A stretch of DNA of 64,000 nucleotides from Proteles cristata cristata (GCA_017311185.1 JAESUZ010000354.1:372001-436000), one strand, 5' to 3'. Positions 1 to 11,640 are shown, numbered from the stretch's first letter. Translations and numbers: made by a program. Notes: a model not told the origin generated them from the sequence alone.

Positions 1-2190
1 CTTGAAAGAGCTTCTGTGGAGATTGGGCATATTTTACTATGTGAAGTGGCAGAGATTTTAGGGTTTGTTGCCACAGCGCAGCCTAACCTATCCTGACTAA
101 CACAGAGAACAGCCTTCTTTAGGGTGACCATTCATAAAGCTATGCTTTTTTAGAGCTCTGGCTCTCCGGTAACACACTCACATGTCATATTTCATGTAAT
201 GAGGGTTTTGATATCAATCAAATTATATCAGCACCATTTTTACCAGCTACAACATACGTGGGTGGACCTCCTCCTCCATCTCAATACTCTACCAATTACA
301 GGATGCATGTCTTGGATGACTGATTCCTCTTATCCAGTGGGCTCATGTTTACATCATTGACTTGATCCACTGGATCTCTACTGAGTTAAAGAACTCTAAC
401 TTACCAGGAGGTGTTATAAACACAGACTGTAACTGGAATATATGACCTTGTATACATGATGAAGATACTAATCAAATATTCTTCAGTTGGTATATCCTCC
501 CATATCTTCTCCAGGGGTAGGCACCATTAAAGCCAACAATCATCCTTCACATTTGTTGGTTAAATAGGACCGCTAGAAAATAAAACTTTATTTTGCCTTC
601 ATGTTTTCCCTTGATAGGTGGGTTTTATATAAATGTGATATCCATCAACATGGGAGATTCTATTAATGCCAAAATGTCACAAGCAATAGATCCACCTAAA
701 ATTTGTTCCTGTGTATAGAAAGTGTTGCAATCTCATGAGACATCTAGGACAGAATTCCTTCAAATTGGAATTGAATATTGGATCAGAGAGACTCATTTCG
801 CCTATTCCCTTCACAATGTCTTTGCTGCAAGGTTTGAGACGGTTGTCAGTAGTGATAGGAAGGGAAAGGGGCTGATCTAGGAAGAGTTCTTAATTGAGAA
901 TATCTAGATTCGAGAATAGTCTGCTATGCTGAAGCTGACAGGCATCACAAAATCCACAGCACCTCCTAACATTTGGAGACAAAGTATTTCTATTCTCTAT
1001 ATTTTCTGATCCTAAAGCAATACAGTCACTGCATGGGGGAAAAAAGGGTGGGAACATTTGTAGCAACAAGGCCCCTAAAAACAGCCCAATGCCAGTGAGA
1101 AATGTATGAAATGAAATCTGATTTCCCACAAGAAATATAGAAATTATCTTTGATGATACGTAAAGAATTGCCTGAAGGATTAGAAGGTTTTATCCACAGA
1201 AAGGTGGAAGGAGAACGCAAACCTGAAAGAATTCTTACAAAAAAATAAAACAGTGTGCCCAAAAACTATGTTTGAAAAGGAGCTTGGTCACTTAAGGAAA
1301 CTGCAGTGGCTCATTACAGCAAGAGCAAAGAGCACAGCAGATGACATCCTTCATTTACAACTTAGTGGTTCTTAGTCAACAGTTTAATCCATCATCGTAA
1401 GTCAACAATCATCTACACTGTCTCTTGAATCCTTCCTTTGAATTCTGATTAAATAAGAGTTCTTCTTCTTCAAACAACCTTCTCTAGTGGATATTTATCA
1501 TACCCTGTGGATGCCTAAAAGCTTTGAATAAACTTACTGGTTTGGGAAATTCCTCACTTTGTCAATCCTGGTCTAAAATAAAAGGTCACCTTTCTGTATA
1601 AACGTCTCACATTCACAGCCTTCAGCCTTCTCAAAGTTGAATGTAGCTAAAAGCATGCCTATCAAAGCCAAACACTGAATTAGAAGCTGGCAGCACATTC
1701 CTTCTGGCTTAAATTACCCCCAGCTTCAAAGGAAAGCAGGTGAAGAAAAGCTCTATGCTAGTACCTCGTGTCCAGTATGAAAATGCCTGCCATGGTATCT
1801 CCACTTAACCAGTTTCAATTGGTGATTTGAAACACTGGTCATTGGTATGTGATACTGACACCTCTTTATCTGGCTTCCTAGAGATTATGACCTAATTAAC
1901 TAACTATACTTAATTTTTGCCCAAAACACTAAGGATTGATTTTTCTTCTTTATAACTGAAGCTGTATGGTGGACATTGTCCATGCCCTGCTCAGATTCCA
2001 CTTGTCAGTGCTGTGATTCCTTGTCCTGGCTTCTATTTACTTTGGTTTCTGAAGGCCAACTCTTGCAACTTTCTTCAGAAGGTCTGCCCTCTAACTACAG
2101 AACTGCTTTGTACATAGGCACCAAGACACTGAAACCCCCATAGGAACTATCTGGCAAATGACTGACGAGTGTAGGAGTATGAAAAACACT
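1..2190. other. Unassigned DNA, no gene seen
   Basis: No ORF longer than about 80 codons and no recognisable exon. The first ~120 bases resemble the end of an old LTR (a stretch reading like an antisense CTGCxxTAACAAAC motif), and an AATAAA with T-rich flanks near 1530 could be another decayed LTR or 3' end. Neither is firm. Confidence 0.4.
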
Positions 2191-2194
2191 ATCT

Positions 2195-2560
2195 TAGTTT
2201 GCCAGGGCTGTCATAACAAAATATCAGACTGAATGGTTTCAATGACAGAAATTTATTTTCTCACAATCCTGGAGGTTAGAAGTCTAAAATCAAAGTGTCC
2301 ATTGGATTGGTTCTTCTAAGGTGATGTTCTTGGCTTATCTCCTCCCAGAGTCTAAAATTCTCCCTGTGTGTGTTCCTATGTCCTAATCTTATTTTATAAG
2401 GACGCCAGTCATGTTGAATCAGGGCTTGCCCATATGACCTCATTTTAACTTAATTGCCTTTTTAAAGACACTATCTCCAAACACAGTCACTTTCTGAGGT
2501 AAAGGTTATAACTTCAACATATAAATTTTAAGGGTGACACAAGTCAGCCTATAACAATGA
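2195..2560 (-). repeat. MaLR (MLT1A/MST-like) LTR
   Basis: The left end reads GTTTGCCAGGGCTGTCATAA followed by a CAGAAATTTATTTTCTCACA-type stretch. The right end reads CAACATATAAATTTTAAGGG and then a run close to CAGCCTATAACA. This is the usual antisense order of a mammalian MaLR LTR. The length of about 365 bp is near full length for the family. No internal MaLR sequence follows, so it is probably a solo LTR. Confidence 0.75.
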
Positions 2561-2574
2561 CCTCACTTGTCCCA

Positions 2575-2830
2575 AGGAAATACAAACAATGAGACATGAC
2601 TTAAATTTCAGAGACTCTCTGAAGGATAGGGCTGGGGTTGGAACTTGGTCTAAAATTATACCCTTTCTTGGGCTTCCTTCCCTTGTCTGGTCTACCTCAT
2701 TCCAATCTTTACTGGTTTTTCCTAGGAGCATTTCCTTAATAAATTGCTTGCAAAGGGAGTCTCATCTCAGGCTCTGTTTCTTGGGAAATTGACCTATTAC
2801 ATAATCCTGAATAATACCCCTTCCTTCGCT
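2575..2830 (+). repeat. Old LTR-like 3' end (unclassified)
   Basis: The stretch AGCATTTCCTTAATAAATTG followed by CTCAGGCTCTGTTTCTTGGG and AAATTGACCTA has the look of the polyadenylation and 3' part of an ancient LTR. The family was not identified. It abuts the preceding antisense MaLR LTR. Confidence 0.35.
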
Positions 2831-2849
2831 CAGACAATATCCCATCTGA

Positions 2850-3968
2850 AAAAAAAAAAAAGTTTCAAATGGATAGGCATAGCTTCCTTAAAGCATCAGG
2901 AGGTGAAGTCAATAGGAATGGAGAAGTAAAGACTTCAGAAAACCCTTTCTTCCATAAAAGCAATGAGAGCACAGGAAAAAAAAAATCTCTCAAGGAAATC
3001 ACAAAATTCACCAAAGTCTTTCAACAATCTGGGGAACATAAACTCAAGAACTTCAGTAGAAACAGAGAAACTACAATCAATGAAAACTAGTATCTTAACG
3101 GCCACTGAAAGTAAAAGAACAAAGTTGGATATACTCCAAAGCCCAACTCCCAGAGGACTGTCATTATTTGATGTGTCTGCCCATTCCCGGGAAGGTCACT
3201 CTCACAGGGTTTGCTTTCATTTGACCTAGCTCAGAGCTCACCCAGAACAAACAAAACTTTTCAGTACATCGTAATAAATATCAAGTCCAAAGAAGAAAAG
3301 AGAATCTTGAAAGACCAAGAGGGAAGTCATCACATGCAAGAGATCCTCAGTAAGATTAATAACTGATTTCTCATCAAAAATCATGGAGGCCATTAAGCCG
3401 TGAGATGATTTATTCAAAGTGCTGAAACAAAGACTGTAGCCAAGAATTGAACTAGCAGTTTTAGAGAACCAAGAAATCTGTATCCAGCAAATTATCCTTC
3501 AAAGATTAAGGAGAAATGAAGACATCCCAAGGTAAACAAAAATGAATAGAACTGGTTGTTATTAGACCTGTTCTACAATAAATATTAAAGAAAGTCCTTC
3601 CCGGTGAAATGAAAGAACACTATATGGTAACTTAAATCCACATGAAGAAATAAAAAGCACCAGTAAAGGTGACAACATAGATAAATATAAAGGATGTCAT
3701 AAAGATATTTATTTATAATATTTTTCCTTATATGACAAAAAGAGAACTAAATAAAATCATAATTATAAATCTGTACATATGGGTACACAATGTACAAAGA
3801 TATAATTTGTATGACAGTGATAGCACCAAGAATGATGAAGTGGGTAGAACTATATATGAGCAAAGACTTTTATATGATTGAAATTAAGTTCATATTAATC
3901 TGACTACATTCTTATAAATTAATATGTTACTTGTAATTTCTAGGGCAACCATTAAAATAATAATACAT
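2850..3968 (+). repeat. Ancient LINE-1 (L1M/HAL1-like), left part
   Basis: A-rich sequence with recognisable old L1 stretches: CATGGAGGCCATTAAG, TATTCAAAGTGCTGAAACAA, CCAGCAAATTATCCTTCAAA and ACATGAAGAAATAAAAAGCA. Only short broken reading frames remain. A younger L1 interrupts it at 3969-4388 and it resumes at 4389. Everything before about 3250 is assigned mainly by composition and is less certain. Confidence 0.65.
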
Positions 3969-4388
3969 AAAATAAATGACAAATCTTGCCATTTGCAGCC
4001 ATGTGGATGGAACTGGAGGATATTATGCTAAGTGAAATAAGTCAGTCGGAGAAAGACAGATATATCCTGTGGAATTTGAGAAACTTAACAGAAGACCATG
4101 GAGAAAGGGAAGGGGAAAAATAGTTTCAAATAGAGAGGGGGATAAACCATAAGAGACTCTTAAATACAGAGAACACACTGAGGGTTGGTGGGGGAAGGGG
4201 AAAATAGGTGATGGGCATTGAGGAGATCACTTGTTGAGATGAGCACTGGTTGTCCTATGGAAGCAATGAATCATAGGAATCTAGTCTGGAAACCAAGAGA
4301 ACACTATATATACTGTATGTTAGCTAACTTGACAATAAATTATATTTAGAAAAAAAATAAACAGTTAAGAAAATAAAAATAAATGACA
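3969..4388 (+). mobile_element. Carnivore LINE-1 3' end with TSDs
   Basis: A 5'-truncated L1 of about 0.4 kb. It starts with the typical GCCATNTGCAGCCATGTGGATGGAACTGGAGG run, contains CCATAAGAGACTCTTAAATA and GAGCACTGGTTGTCC, and ends in an A-rich tail near 4350. The 13-bp target-site duplication AAAATAAATGACA lies at 3969-3981 and again at 4376-4388, so the insertion is well bounded. It sits inside an older L1. Confidence 0.85.
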
Positions 4389-5217
4389 TGGGAAATAAAA
4401 TGGTACACTAGAAAAATCTAACAATAAAACAGTAAAAGAGAAAATGCAGAACAGAAAAGACAATAGGCATGTAAAACAAATAGCAAAATGGAAAAATGTA
4501 AATCTTACCTTATTATTAATTCCATTAAATGAAAATGGAATAAACATTCTAATTAAAAGGCACAGTTTGGTGGAATGTATTTTAAAAAAGGAAAAAACAT
4601 GATCTGATTACATGCAAATCAAAACCACAGTAAGGTACCACTATATACAAAGAAATATCATTCAGTGATGAAAGGAAATGAGCTCTCAAACCAAGAAAAG
4701 CCAAGGAAGAAATTTAAATGCATATTGTTGAGTGAAAGAAACCAGTCTGAAAATGCTACAGACTGTATGGTTCCAACTATATGATACTCTAGAGAAGGCA
4801 AAACCATGAAGAAATGTAAAAAGATTAATGATTGCCAGGAGTTGAAGGGAAAGGAAGGAGAAAAAGAGAAAGAAGAGGGGAAGGAGAGGGAGGGAAAGAG
4901 ATGGAAGTATAAGAGATTTTCAGGAAAGTAAATTATTATTTTGTATGACCCTGTAAAAGTGGATACATGACATGCACTTAGCAAAACCTATGGAACGTAC
5001 GACAAAAAGAATAAATCTTAATTTAAATTATGAAGTATAGTTGATAATACTAATGTATCAGTATTGATTCATCAATTGTAACTAATGTGCCATACCAATG
5101 CAAATGGTAATAATAAGGAAAATTGTGACTGGTGGGGGATGGGGGTATGTAGGAACTCTTTGTACTTTTAGCTCTACCTTTCTGTAAACCTTAAGCTGCT
5201 CTAAAAAATAAAGTCTA
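4389..5217 (+). repeat. Ancient LINE-1, right part with 3' end
   Basis: Resumes the old L1 after the younger insertion. The stretch ATTAAATGAAAATGGAATAA followed by AATTAAAAGGCACAGTTTGG is like the start of L1 ORF2. After about 4610 the sequence jumps to the 3' region (ATGCAAATCAAAACCACAGT, then ATCATTCAGTGATGAAAGGA), so several kilobases of ORF2 are missing. It ends in CTAAAAAATAAAGTCTA. The jump could be an internal deletion or a second L1 fragment. Confidence 0.7.
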
Positions 5218-5510
5218 GGGGCGCCTGGGTGGCTTAGTCAGTTAAGCATCGGACTTTGGCTCAGGTCATGATCTCATGATCTTGTGGTTCGTGTGTTTGA
5301 GCCCTGTGTCGGATTCTGTGCTGACAGCACAGAGCCTGGAGCCTGCTTTGGATACTGTGTCTCCTTTTCTCTCTGTCCCTCTCCCGCTCACACTTTGTCA
5401 CTCTCTCTCTCAAAAATAATTTTTTAATATTAAAAAAATAAAAAACAATTTTTAAATATTATAAAATTAACTTTAAAAATTTTTAAAAATAATAAAATCT
5501 ATTAATTTAA
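5218..5510 (+). mobile_element. CAN SINE (felid type) with long A/T-rich tail
   Basis: Head GGGGCGCCTGGGTGGCTTAG, then GGTCATGATCTCATGATC, a degraded B box (GTGTTTGAGCC), the CT-rich tract near 5360-5415, and an A/T-rich tail to about 5510. The many substitutions suggest an older copy. It separates two L1 3' ends. Confidence 0.85.
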
Positions 5511-6000
5511 AAAATGTTCACACAAACACTTGTACATAAGTTTCCATAGCAGCATTATTCATAACAGCAAAAAGTGGAAACAATCCAAATGTCCATCAAC
5601 TGATGAACAATGAAACAAAGTGTGGTATATCCATTCAACAGACTATTATTATTCAGTCATAAGAGGAAATGACATAGTGATATGTGTGACAACTTAAATG
5701 AACCTAGAAAACATGAAGTGAAAAGAAGTCAGACACAAAAGGGCACATATTTTAAATCCGTTTACACGAAATTTTCAGAATAGGCAAATCTATAGAGATG
5801 TAAAAGGACATTAGCAATCGCCAAGGACTAGGGGGAAGGGTAATGAGAATGGCTGCCAATGGGTTTCTTTGAGGATTATGAACACAAATGAGGTAGTACA
5901 ACTAAGTGACTATACTGAGATTCACTGAATTACACACTTTGAAAGAGTAAACTTCATTGCATGTGAATGACTTGTCAATTAAAAACCACCAAGTATTAAT
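5511..6000 (+). repeat. LINE-1 3'-end fragment
   Basis: The hallmarks of an L1 ORF2 C-terminus and 3' UTR are visible: CATAGCAGCATTATTCATAA, CAATCCAAATGTCCATCAAC, and later CAGACACAAAAGGGCACATA. It is 5' truncated. It lies just downstream of another L1 3' end and a SINE, so it is a separate insertion or a rearranged piece. Confidence 0.75.
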
Positions 6001-6686
6001 CCACTTTGTCCTTGACAGCATGGAAGAAAATGCATGTAGAAAACATAGTACTGTTCGAAGGTCTAAAACACAATTGTGCTAAATCACATGTCCATATAAT
6101 CAAAAGTGTTTTTAACCTGACAAGTAAGGCCAGTGTGTTTTATCATCAGTGTTTACACTTTCTCCCACCCACCACCTTCACTCTAACCCATGCATTTTGG
6201 GAACTTAAAAAGAACTGGAAACATCTTTAACTAATTATGAGTGGGTCTAGAGCACTTCTTACAAGAATGATATCTGCAATATTCTAAGGTATTATTGTTC
6301 TTCATTGTCTCTTCAAGTTAAGCTGTCTTTATTAAAAGGCTATTGTTTTGAGCTTTGAGTGTGTTTGGGGAGACACTGAATCATACCTCACCTCTGCCCA
6401 GATACTCCCCCCCACCACACACACCTCTAGCATATTCTTACTTCATGTGCCAGAATGTAGGAAACACAACAGATGAAGGCAAGGCATTGTACTCACAGAA
6501 CTTAATGCCATGTCAACAATTGCCAACATCTACCCACAAAGAATTTCCAAAAGCTCTAGAAACTAAATTCTTATTTGCAAAATATGCCACATCAGAGCCA
6601 AGTGGGGCCAGACAGCCTTGCAGATTCAGAAAGAACTATATTTACCTTTGTCTCACTTTCTCACCCTTTCATCTCTGTGATGTAAA
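6001..6686. other. Unassigned DNA
   Basis: No repeat or exon recognised. An open frame that starts at 6355 reads on into the following antisense L1. It has no recognisable domain and is not counted as a gene. Confidence 0.4.
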
Positions 6687-7225
6687 TTTGGTGGGCATTT
6701 TCTTTCTTTCTTTTTTTTTTTTGAATAGTTTATTGTCAAATTGGTTTCCATATAACACTCAGTGCTCATCCCCACAAGCACCCTCCTCCATGCCCATCAC
6801 CCCCCTTCCCCTTTCCCCCACCCCCATCAGCCCTCAGTTTGTTCCCAGCATTCAAAAGTCTCTCAGGGTTTGCCTCCCTCCCTCTCCCCTCACTATTTTT
6901 CCCCTTCTTCTCCCCCATGGTCCTTCGTTAGGTTCCTCCTAATCCTCCTATATGTGCAAACATATAGTATTTGTCCTTCTCTGCCTGACTTATTTCGCTC
7001 AGCATAACACCCTCAAGTTTCATCCATGTTGCTACACGTGGCCAGATTTCATTCATTCTCATTGCCATGTAGTATTCCATTGTATAGATAAATCACATCT
7101 TCTTGATCCATTAATCAGTTGATGGAGACTTAGACTCTTTCCATGTTTTGGCTATTGTTGAGAGTGCTGCTATGAACACTGGGGTGCATGGGACCCTATG
7201 CATCAGCACTTTGATGGGCATTTTC
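6687..7225 (-). mobile_element. 5'-truncated carnivore LINE-1, antisense, with TSDs
   Basis: A T-rich left end (the antisense poly-A) at 6703-6723 is followed by GTTTATTGTCAAATTGGTTT, the C-rich antisense 3' UTR, and CCATGTAGTATTCCATTGTA. The flanks carry a 16-bp duplication, TTTGRTGGGCATTTTC, at 6687-6702 and 7210-7225 with one mismatch. The inserted L1 is about 0.5 kb. Confidence 0.85.
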
Positions 7226-8539
7226 ATCTCCACTTAAAAACTAAAGAATTAGACATCAAGACACTGCATCACGAATTTGTGGCCAGAAAAGAATTAAAAC
7301 GTATCCTGATTCTCTCACACATTCACAGAAAAGAACACCCCCTCGTAACTCACATTGTGTTAGTAGCCCATTGAAAAACCAAGGAAAATCACTCTGACTT
7401 TCTAGTTAAAATACCCAAGAGAATTTTTAAAATAGGTGATTGGGTTTTGCTATTCTAGAACTTAATTTGGAAAGAGGAATGAAATAAGTTGTGCAGAGAA
7501 TGGGATACGAGCCTTTAATGGCATATTTGTATAAAATATTGTAGAGGGAATTACCCATGAGTTGCTTATTGAAATCAAATAAATTTCTTTAAATCACTCT
7601 CTTTTTCTTTTCATTAACAAATCCTGTATTGGGAATGATTTTGCAATCTCCACAAGGTAATAAAATGCAGTCCATCAATCTTTGTGCAGTCGATAGCGTG
7701 CTAAACTAAGCCCTCCTCGCTGTAGCATACACACATAGGCGTGCGTGCACACACACACTCAGCAATGGCCTTATTCCATGGACTGAAGTGTGTTCTCTTC
7801 CAGCACGTGCTTTGCAAAAAAAAAAAAAAAAAAAAAGGCGGCAATGCCTCCGTAGCAGAAGGAGGATTCGAGGTCCTTTTACAATAAATTCACTATCCAC
7901 TCCGGTTCGAGAGAAAATTGCATAAACTACCAGGTATCGTATTTTGGCTAAACCATCAGTCAGTCACATTTTATGGAAATGTATTTACTATCTAGCACAT
8001 TTCTTGAGATCGTCCAGGTTGCTTATAAATGTCAAACAAGGTTCACATCCTTACCTGTATTTCTCTTCAGCAAATGACAACAAAAGGCCCCCTCATGCTG
8101 TATGTGTAATTTAGCCAAGGAAGCAAAACCAAGAACCAAGATCTCCTTTCCCCCACGATGGGTGTGCTGCTGAACAAGAAAATCTCTGCTTCTGTCCCTG
8201 GGAAACAGCACCAAACAAGAGCATGGAACGTGTCTACACGATGCTACCAGCTGTGCAAGGAGTCAACCCTTAATTAAACATGACTTAAGAGTAACAAAAC
8301 TGGAGTCACCCACTGCCATTTTAATTTCACTGGAATTGGAAAGTAAACTCTGCCAACACCGAGGCATTTTATTTTGTTTTCATCAAATGTTCTTCTCTAA
8401 GATTATATAGCTAATGCAGCCTACACTCCCATTCTGATGAGAAGAGGCGATTAGGAAGGAGGGCAATCAAGAATGACTTTAATACACAGGAGAGTACCCA
8501 TAAAACTTTTCATAATGTTCTCCCTTCTGACAAAAAAGA
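7226..8539. other. Unassigned DNA with a poly-A run
   Basis: No gene or clear repeat. A run of about 20 A at 7817-7836 and a short CA-rich stretch near 7745-7760 are the only simple repeats. Small open frames here show no recognisable domain. Confidence 0.4.
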
Positions 8540-8640
8540 ATTCGACTTTGCTCCGTTTCCTCATCTGTAAAATACTGATAGCAATACCCTACCCATAAAG
8601 CTGTTGTGAGGATTGGATGAACATATGCAAACTGCCTAAT
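8540..8640 (+). repeat. MIR SINE fragment
   Basis: CTCCGTTTCCTCATCTGTAA followed by AATACTGATAGCAATA and GTTGTGAGGATTGGATGAAC is the conserved core and right part of MIR. The element is truncated and diverged. Confidence 0.7.
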
Positions 8641-9540
8641 GACTTTCTCAGATGTACTCAAAAGCCTACGTGGAAATACCACCAAAACTCATCTCTTATC
8701 TTTCAAATGAGAAGGATGAGAGTTTCTAAGAGGCCTCTCAGTTCCATCACTCAAGAACTCCATAAATCTGTAACAGAAGGGAAATATTGTTTGATCCCCC
8801 TCTCCCAACAGCTCTCATGTATGCTATGGTTTTCCTTTCCCTCTTGCTTCCTTGGGCGACCCACACTAACCTACCAAACCCCATCGTCTCCACTAAAAAA
8901 AGAGGAAGAGAAGGAAAGTTTGAGAAGGACAAGTGGCTTTACTCTTGGCTAAGTTTAACATGCATTCAGTCATCTACTGTTCATCTACTGTGGGTTATTT
9001 TGGCTTGAGACTCCATTTATTCTGTCAGTCAGTAAAAAAGGTATAACTCACCACACCACCATCGACGGCATATGAGCGGACTCTCCTATGGATACAGAGG
9101 ACTCCTTTTGTGGAATTTTAGAAAAAGTTATTAGCTACATAGGATTTTGCTAATATTTTTGGCATTTCAACATAGAACTCTAAATCGTAGGTATATGGAA
9201 TCGCTAAGAGTTCCATTAAATTTCAGTGAAATGAAATATTTTATTGTTCAGGGGCCATTTTTCTTAGCTACACTGAAAATGGGGGAAGTAAAGTGATGAA
9301 AAATGTTGAGTCATTGTAGAAGACAGAAAGGAAAAGAAAAAATGCAGAGACATTGATACAGAGGCATACCTCTGACCCTGGCTAGATCTAAGGGGCAGAA
9401 ATGAATTGCAGAACCAATAGATGGGATGCAATTCCCCGTGACCTCCTTCTACTACCAGCAAAGGAAAACCAGCATTCAAAGAGCATGCTCAGCCTTATAG
9501 ATGAGTGGAGATCCAATCTATAGTGAGACAGGAGCCCGAG
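8641..9540. other. Unassigned DNA
   Basis: Nothing recognisable. Frames of 60-111 codons occur on both strands but overlap each other and show no domain or compositional sign of coding. Confidence 0.4.
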
Positions 9541-9544
9541 TCTT

Positions 9545-9640
9545 TTGGAGTGTTGTCCCAGACCCAGTTTCTGAGCGCTGTGTAACTTTAGAGAAATTCT
9601 TTAACCTCTCTCAATCAGTGCAACATACAGCAAAATACAG
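9545..9640 (+). repeat. Possible MIR fragment
   Basis: GTGTAACTTTAGAGAAATTC followed by TTAACCTCTCTCAATCAG resembles the MIR segment 'GTGACCTTGGGCAAGTTACTTAACCTCTCT'-like core in degraded form. Short and uncertain. Confidence 0.35.
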
Positions 9641-9807
9641 GCTTCCCAGTGACCTCTCTGTATTTCAGCTAAACAACAAATAATTCTGTATGTGCAAAAT
9701 TAAAATTTGAGACTTTTTTTCACCTTTAAAGTCATTGGAGAGAAGAATGGAAGGTGGGAAAAAAGGATTTTTAGGTCATACAATCTGAGTCCATTCATTC
9801 ATTCATT

Positions 9808-10084
9808 CTTTTTTTTAATTTAAGTTTTATTTTGAGAGAGACAGAAACAGCATGAGTGGGGAATGGGCAGGGAGAGAGAGAGAGAGAGGGAGAGGGAGAG
9901 GGAAAGAGACACACCCACACACCCACACCCACACCCACACACACACACACCCACACACACACAGAATCTCAAGCAGGCTGTGCAGAGCCCAATGCGGGGC
10001 TTGAACCCATGAAACTGTGAGACCATGACCTGAGCCGAAATCAAGAGTTAGACGCTTAACCAACTGAGCCACCCAGGTGCCCCC
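9808..10084 (-). mobile_element. CAN SINE, antisense, with expanded simple repeat
   Basis: T-rich left end, AAGTTTTATTTTGAGAGAGA, then AAGCAGGCTGTGCAGAGCCC, GGGGCTTGAACCCATGAAAC and the antisense head CCACCCAGGTGCCCC. Between about 9870 and 9963 the normally short purine tract has become a GA-repeat joined to a C/A repeat (ACACCC and CA units). That expansion makes the copy about 60 bp longer than usual. Possible short TSD: CCATTCA. Confidence 0.88.
9870..9963. repeat. Compound (GA)n-(CACACC/CA)n microsatellite
   Basis: GA-type units interspersed with GGGA, then ACACCC units and CA dinucleotides. It lies wholly inside the antisense SINE and derives from that element's CT-rich tract. Confidence 0.85.
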
Positions 10085-10580
10085 ATTCAATCTTTCAATT
10101 CTCAAGTCTACCTTATAAGCCTACTTGGCACATGGCATCAAGCATCTCATGGTGAATAAAAGCAGACATGAAGCTATGAAAAAATATACCAATGAAAACT
10201 AAAGCTTCCTTTCTGATGATGGCAGAGGCAAGATGAGGGACCATGAGAACTGTGGCATGTGATGAAGTACACCTGGGAGAAGATAGAAGATAAGGCACCA
10301 AGGCTTGGGCTTGAATAACCACAAACCATAACTCTCTAATTGAGGAGGACAAGTACCCAAGGACAATAAAAACTGGAGAAGAAGGAAGGATCCAGGATAT
10401 TAATAGTTTCGAGACCAGAATAGGGTCTTTCAAATAGGCAGTCAGGGTTAACATGGAGGAATGCAGCTCACAGGATAGCTCTAATACCCGCACTGAAAGA
10501 TGTCATTGCACTCCATGACAAGGATGCCACCAGCACCTGAATGAGGGTTGTTCACAGAGGGTGTGAGGGCAGGGGCATAT
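10085..10580. other. Unassigned DNA
   Basis: A 126-codon open frame on the minus strand (10113-10493) shows no recognisable domain, and nothing supports transcription. No repeat was recognised. Confidence 0.35.
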
Positions 10581-10584
10581 TTAC

Positions 10585-10663
10585 TTCTATTAGCTCTGCA
10601 ACTATGAACAAACCTTGAGACCATTTGAACCTTAGTTTCTCTAGCTATAAAAATGGAGCTAAC
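10585..10663 (+). repeat. MIR SINE, left part (split by a SINE)
   Basis: GCTCTGCAACTATGAACAAA, CCTTAGTTTCTCTAGCTATA and AAAATGGAGCTAA match the MIR core order. A CAN SINE interrupts it and the MIR continues at 10882 with CATCTACTTTAGAGAGAATA. Confidence 0.65.
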
Positions 10664-10866
10664 TGGGGCACCTGGGTGGCTTAGTCGGTTGAGTGTCCGA
10701 CTTCGGCTCAAGTCATGATCTCACAGCTTGTGGGTTTGAGCCCTGCATCCAGCTCTGTGATGACAACTCAGAGCCTGCAGCCTGCTTTGCTTCTGTGTCT
10801 CCCTCTCTTTCTGGCTCTCCTGCACTCGCACTCTGATTCTCTCTCTCAACAATAAATCAATAATAA
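10664..10866 (+). mobile_element. CAN SINE with 15-bp TSD
   Basis: Head TGGGGCACCTGGGTGGCTTA, a B-box-like GTGGGTTTGAGCCC, a CT-rich tract and an AATAAATCAATAA tail. The 15-bp duplication AAAAATGGAGCTAAC lies at 10649-10663 and 10867-10881 and is perfect. The SINE inserted into an older MIR. Confidence 0.93.
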
Positions 10867-10881
10867 AAAAATGGAGCTAAC

Positions 10882-10945
10882 CATCTACTTTAGAGAGAAT
10901 ACCACAGTGTTTAGCAGAGTTTATGTCCATTAAATATCTCGCTGC
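10882..10945 (+). repeat. MIR SINE, right part
   Basis: Continuation of the MIR split by the CAN SINE. It carries the degraded 3' part with CCACAGTGTTTAGCAGAGTT, corresponding to the MIR 'AGTGCCTGGCACATAG'-type region. Confidence 0.5.
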
Positions 10946-11434
10946 ATGTTCAAGTTTCATCCAAGTTAACTACTTTCACGGCACTCATTCAGATTTAACT
11001 TACTCTCAAATTTTTCTTGGTGAGGTTAATCTGAATAACCACCATGAAATTTACTCTTATAGTAGATTACACTATAACAGCTTGTAGGTAACAATCTACA
11101 TAAAAATGTAGATATGCAAGCAAGTAAAATCAAAATATAATACCACGGAGTAGGTAATTGAGAAAAATTATATAATAGACTTCAGGGACCCATCTTGGTG
11201 TTCATACCAGAGTTGCCATCATTTAGGTTTTTTCTTCTTCCCCATCATGCTCTGAATCAAACTTGCAACTCAATACCTCGCTACCCCATTCTTTCGCAAA
11301 AAGTAAAACAGAAACTTGACTTAGATTGCTTCCTAGAGACATTCTCTAGCAAATAAACACCATCATCAGAGCTACATCCTTTTTTGTTCCTGGTTCATAC
11401 AGGGGACAGGAGTCAGCAACACTTTTGACTCCAT
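10946..11434. other. Unassigned DNA
   Basis: Nothing recognised on either strand. Confidence 0.35.
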
Positions 11435-11640
11435 GTCTGTTATGCACCAATCACAGAGTTATAGGCTTTACATACATCATCTTATCTGAGTAAGCATCCA
11501 GCAATTCTGCCAGGTAATTATGCTGAATCCCAACAGATGGAATGGAAACTCACTGAGGGTAAATAACTTACAAGCATAAGGCTGGTACCTGGTGGAATCA
11601 GTCTCTGAAATCAGATCTCTCTGATTCTAAAACCCTAAGA
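11435..11640 (-). repeat. MIR SINE, antisense
   Basis: In antisense order: GTTATGCACCAATCACAGAG, TACATACATCATCTTATCTG, AACTCACTGAGGGTAAATAA, CTTACAAGCATAAGGCTGG. This matches the MIR 'growing-table' sequence (TATGTGCCAG / CTCATTTAATCC / GAGGTTAAGTAACTTG / CACAGCTAG) with many changes. Confidence 0.65.

Noticed and set aside
5218..5300. tRNA-like heads of the SINEs as possible tRNA genes
   Set aside because: They carry A and B box-like motifs but cannot form a tRNA, continue into a SINE body and recur throughout the window.
6355..6942. 195-codon open frame, the longest in the window
   Set aside because: Its C-terminal half is the antisense, C-rich 3' end of a LINE-1 and its start has no supporting context. 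The Pro/Ser-rich composition follows from the repeat.
10113..10493. 126-codon minus-strand open frame
   Set aside because: Hydrophobic stretches only; no family recognised, no exon boundaries.
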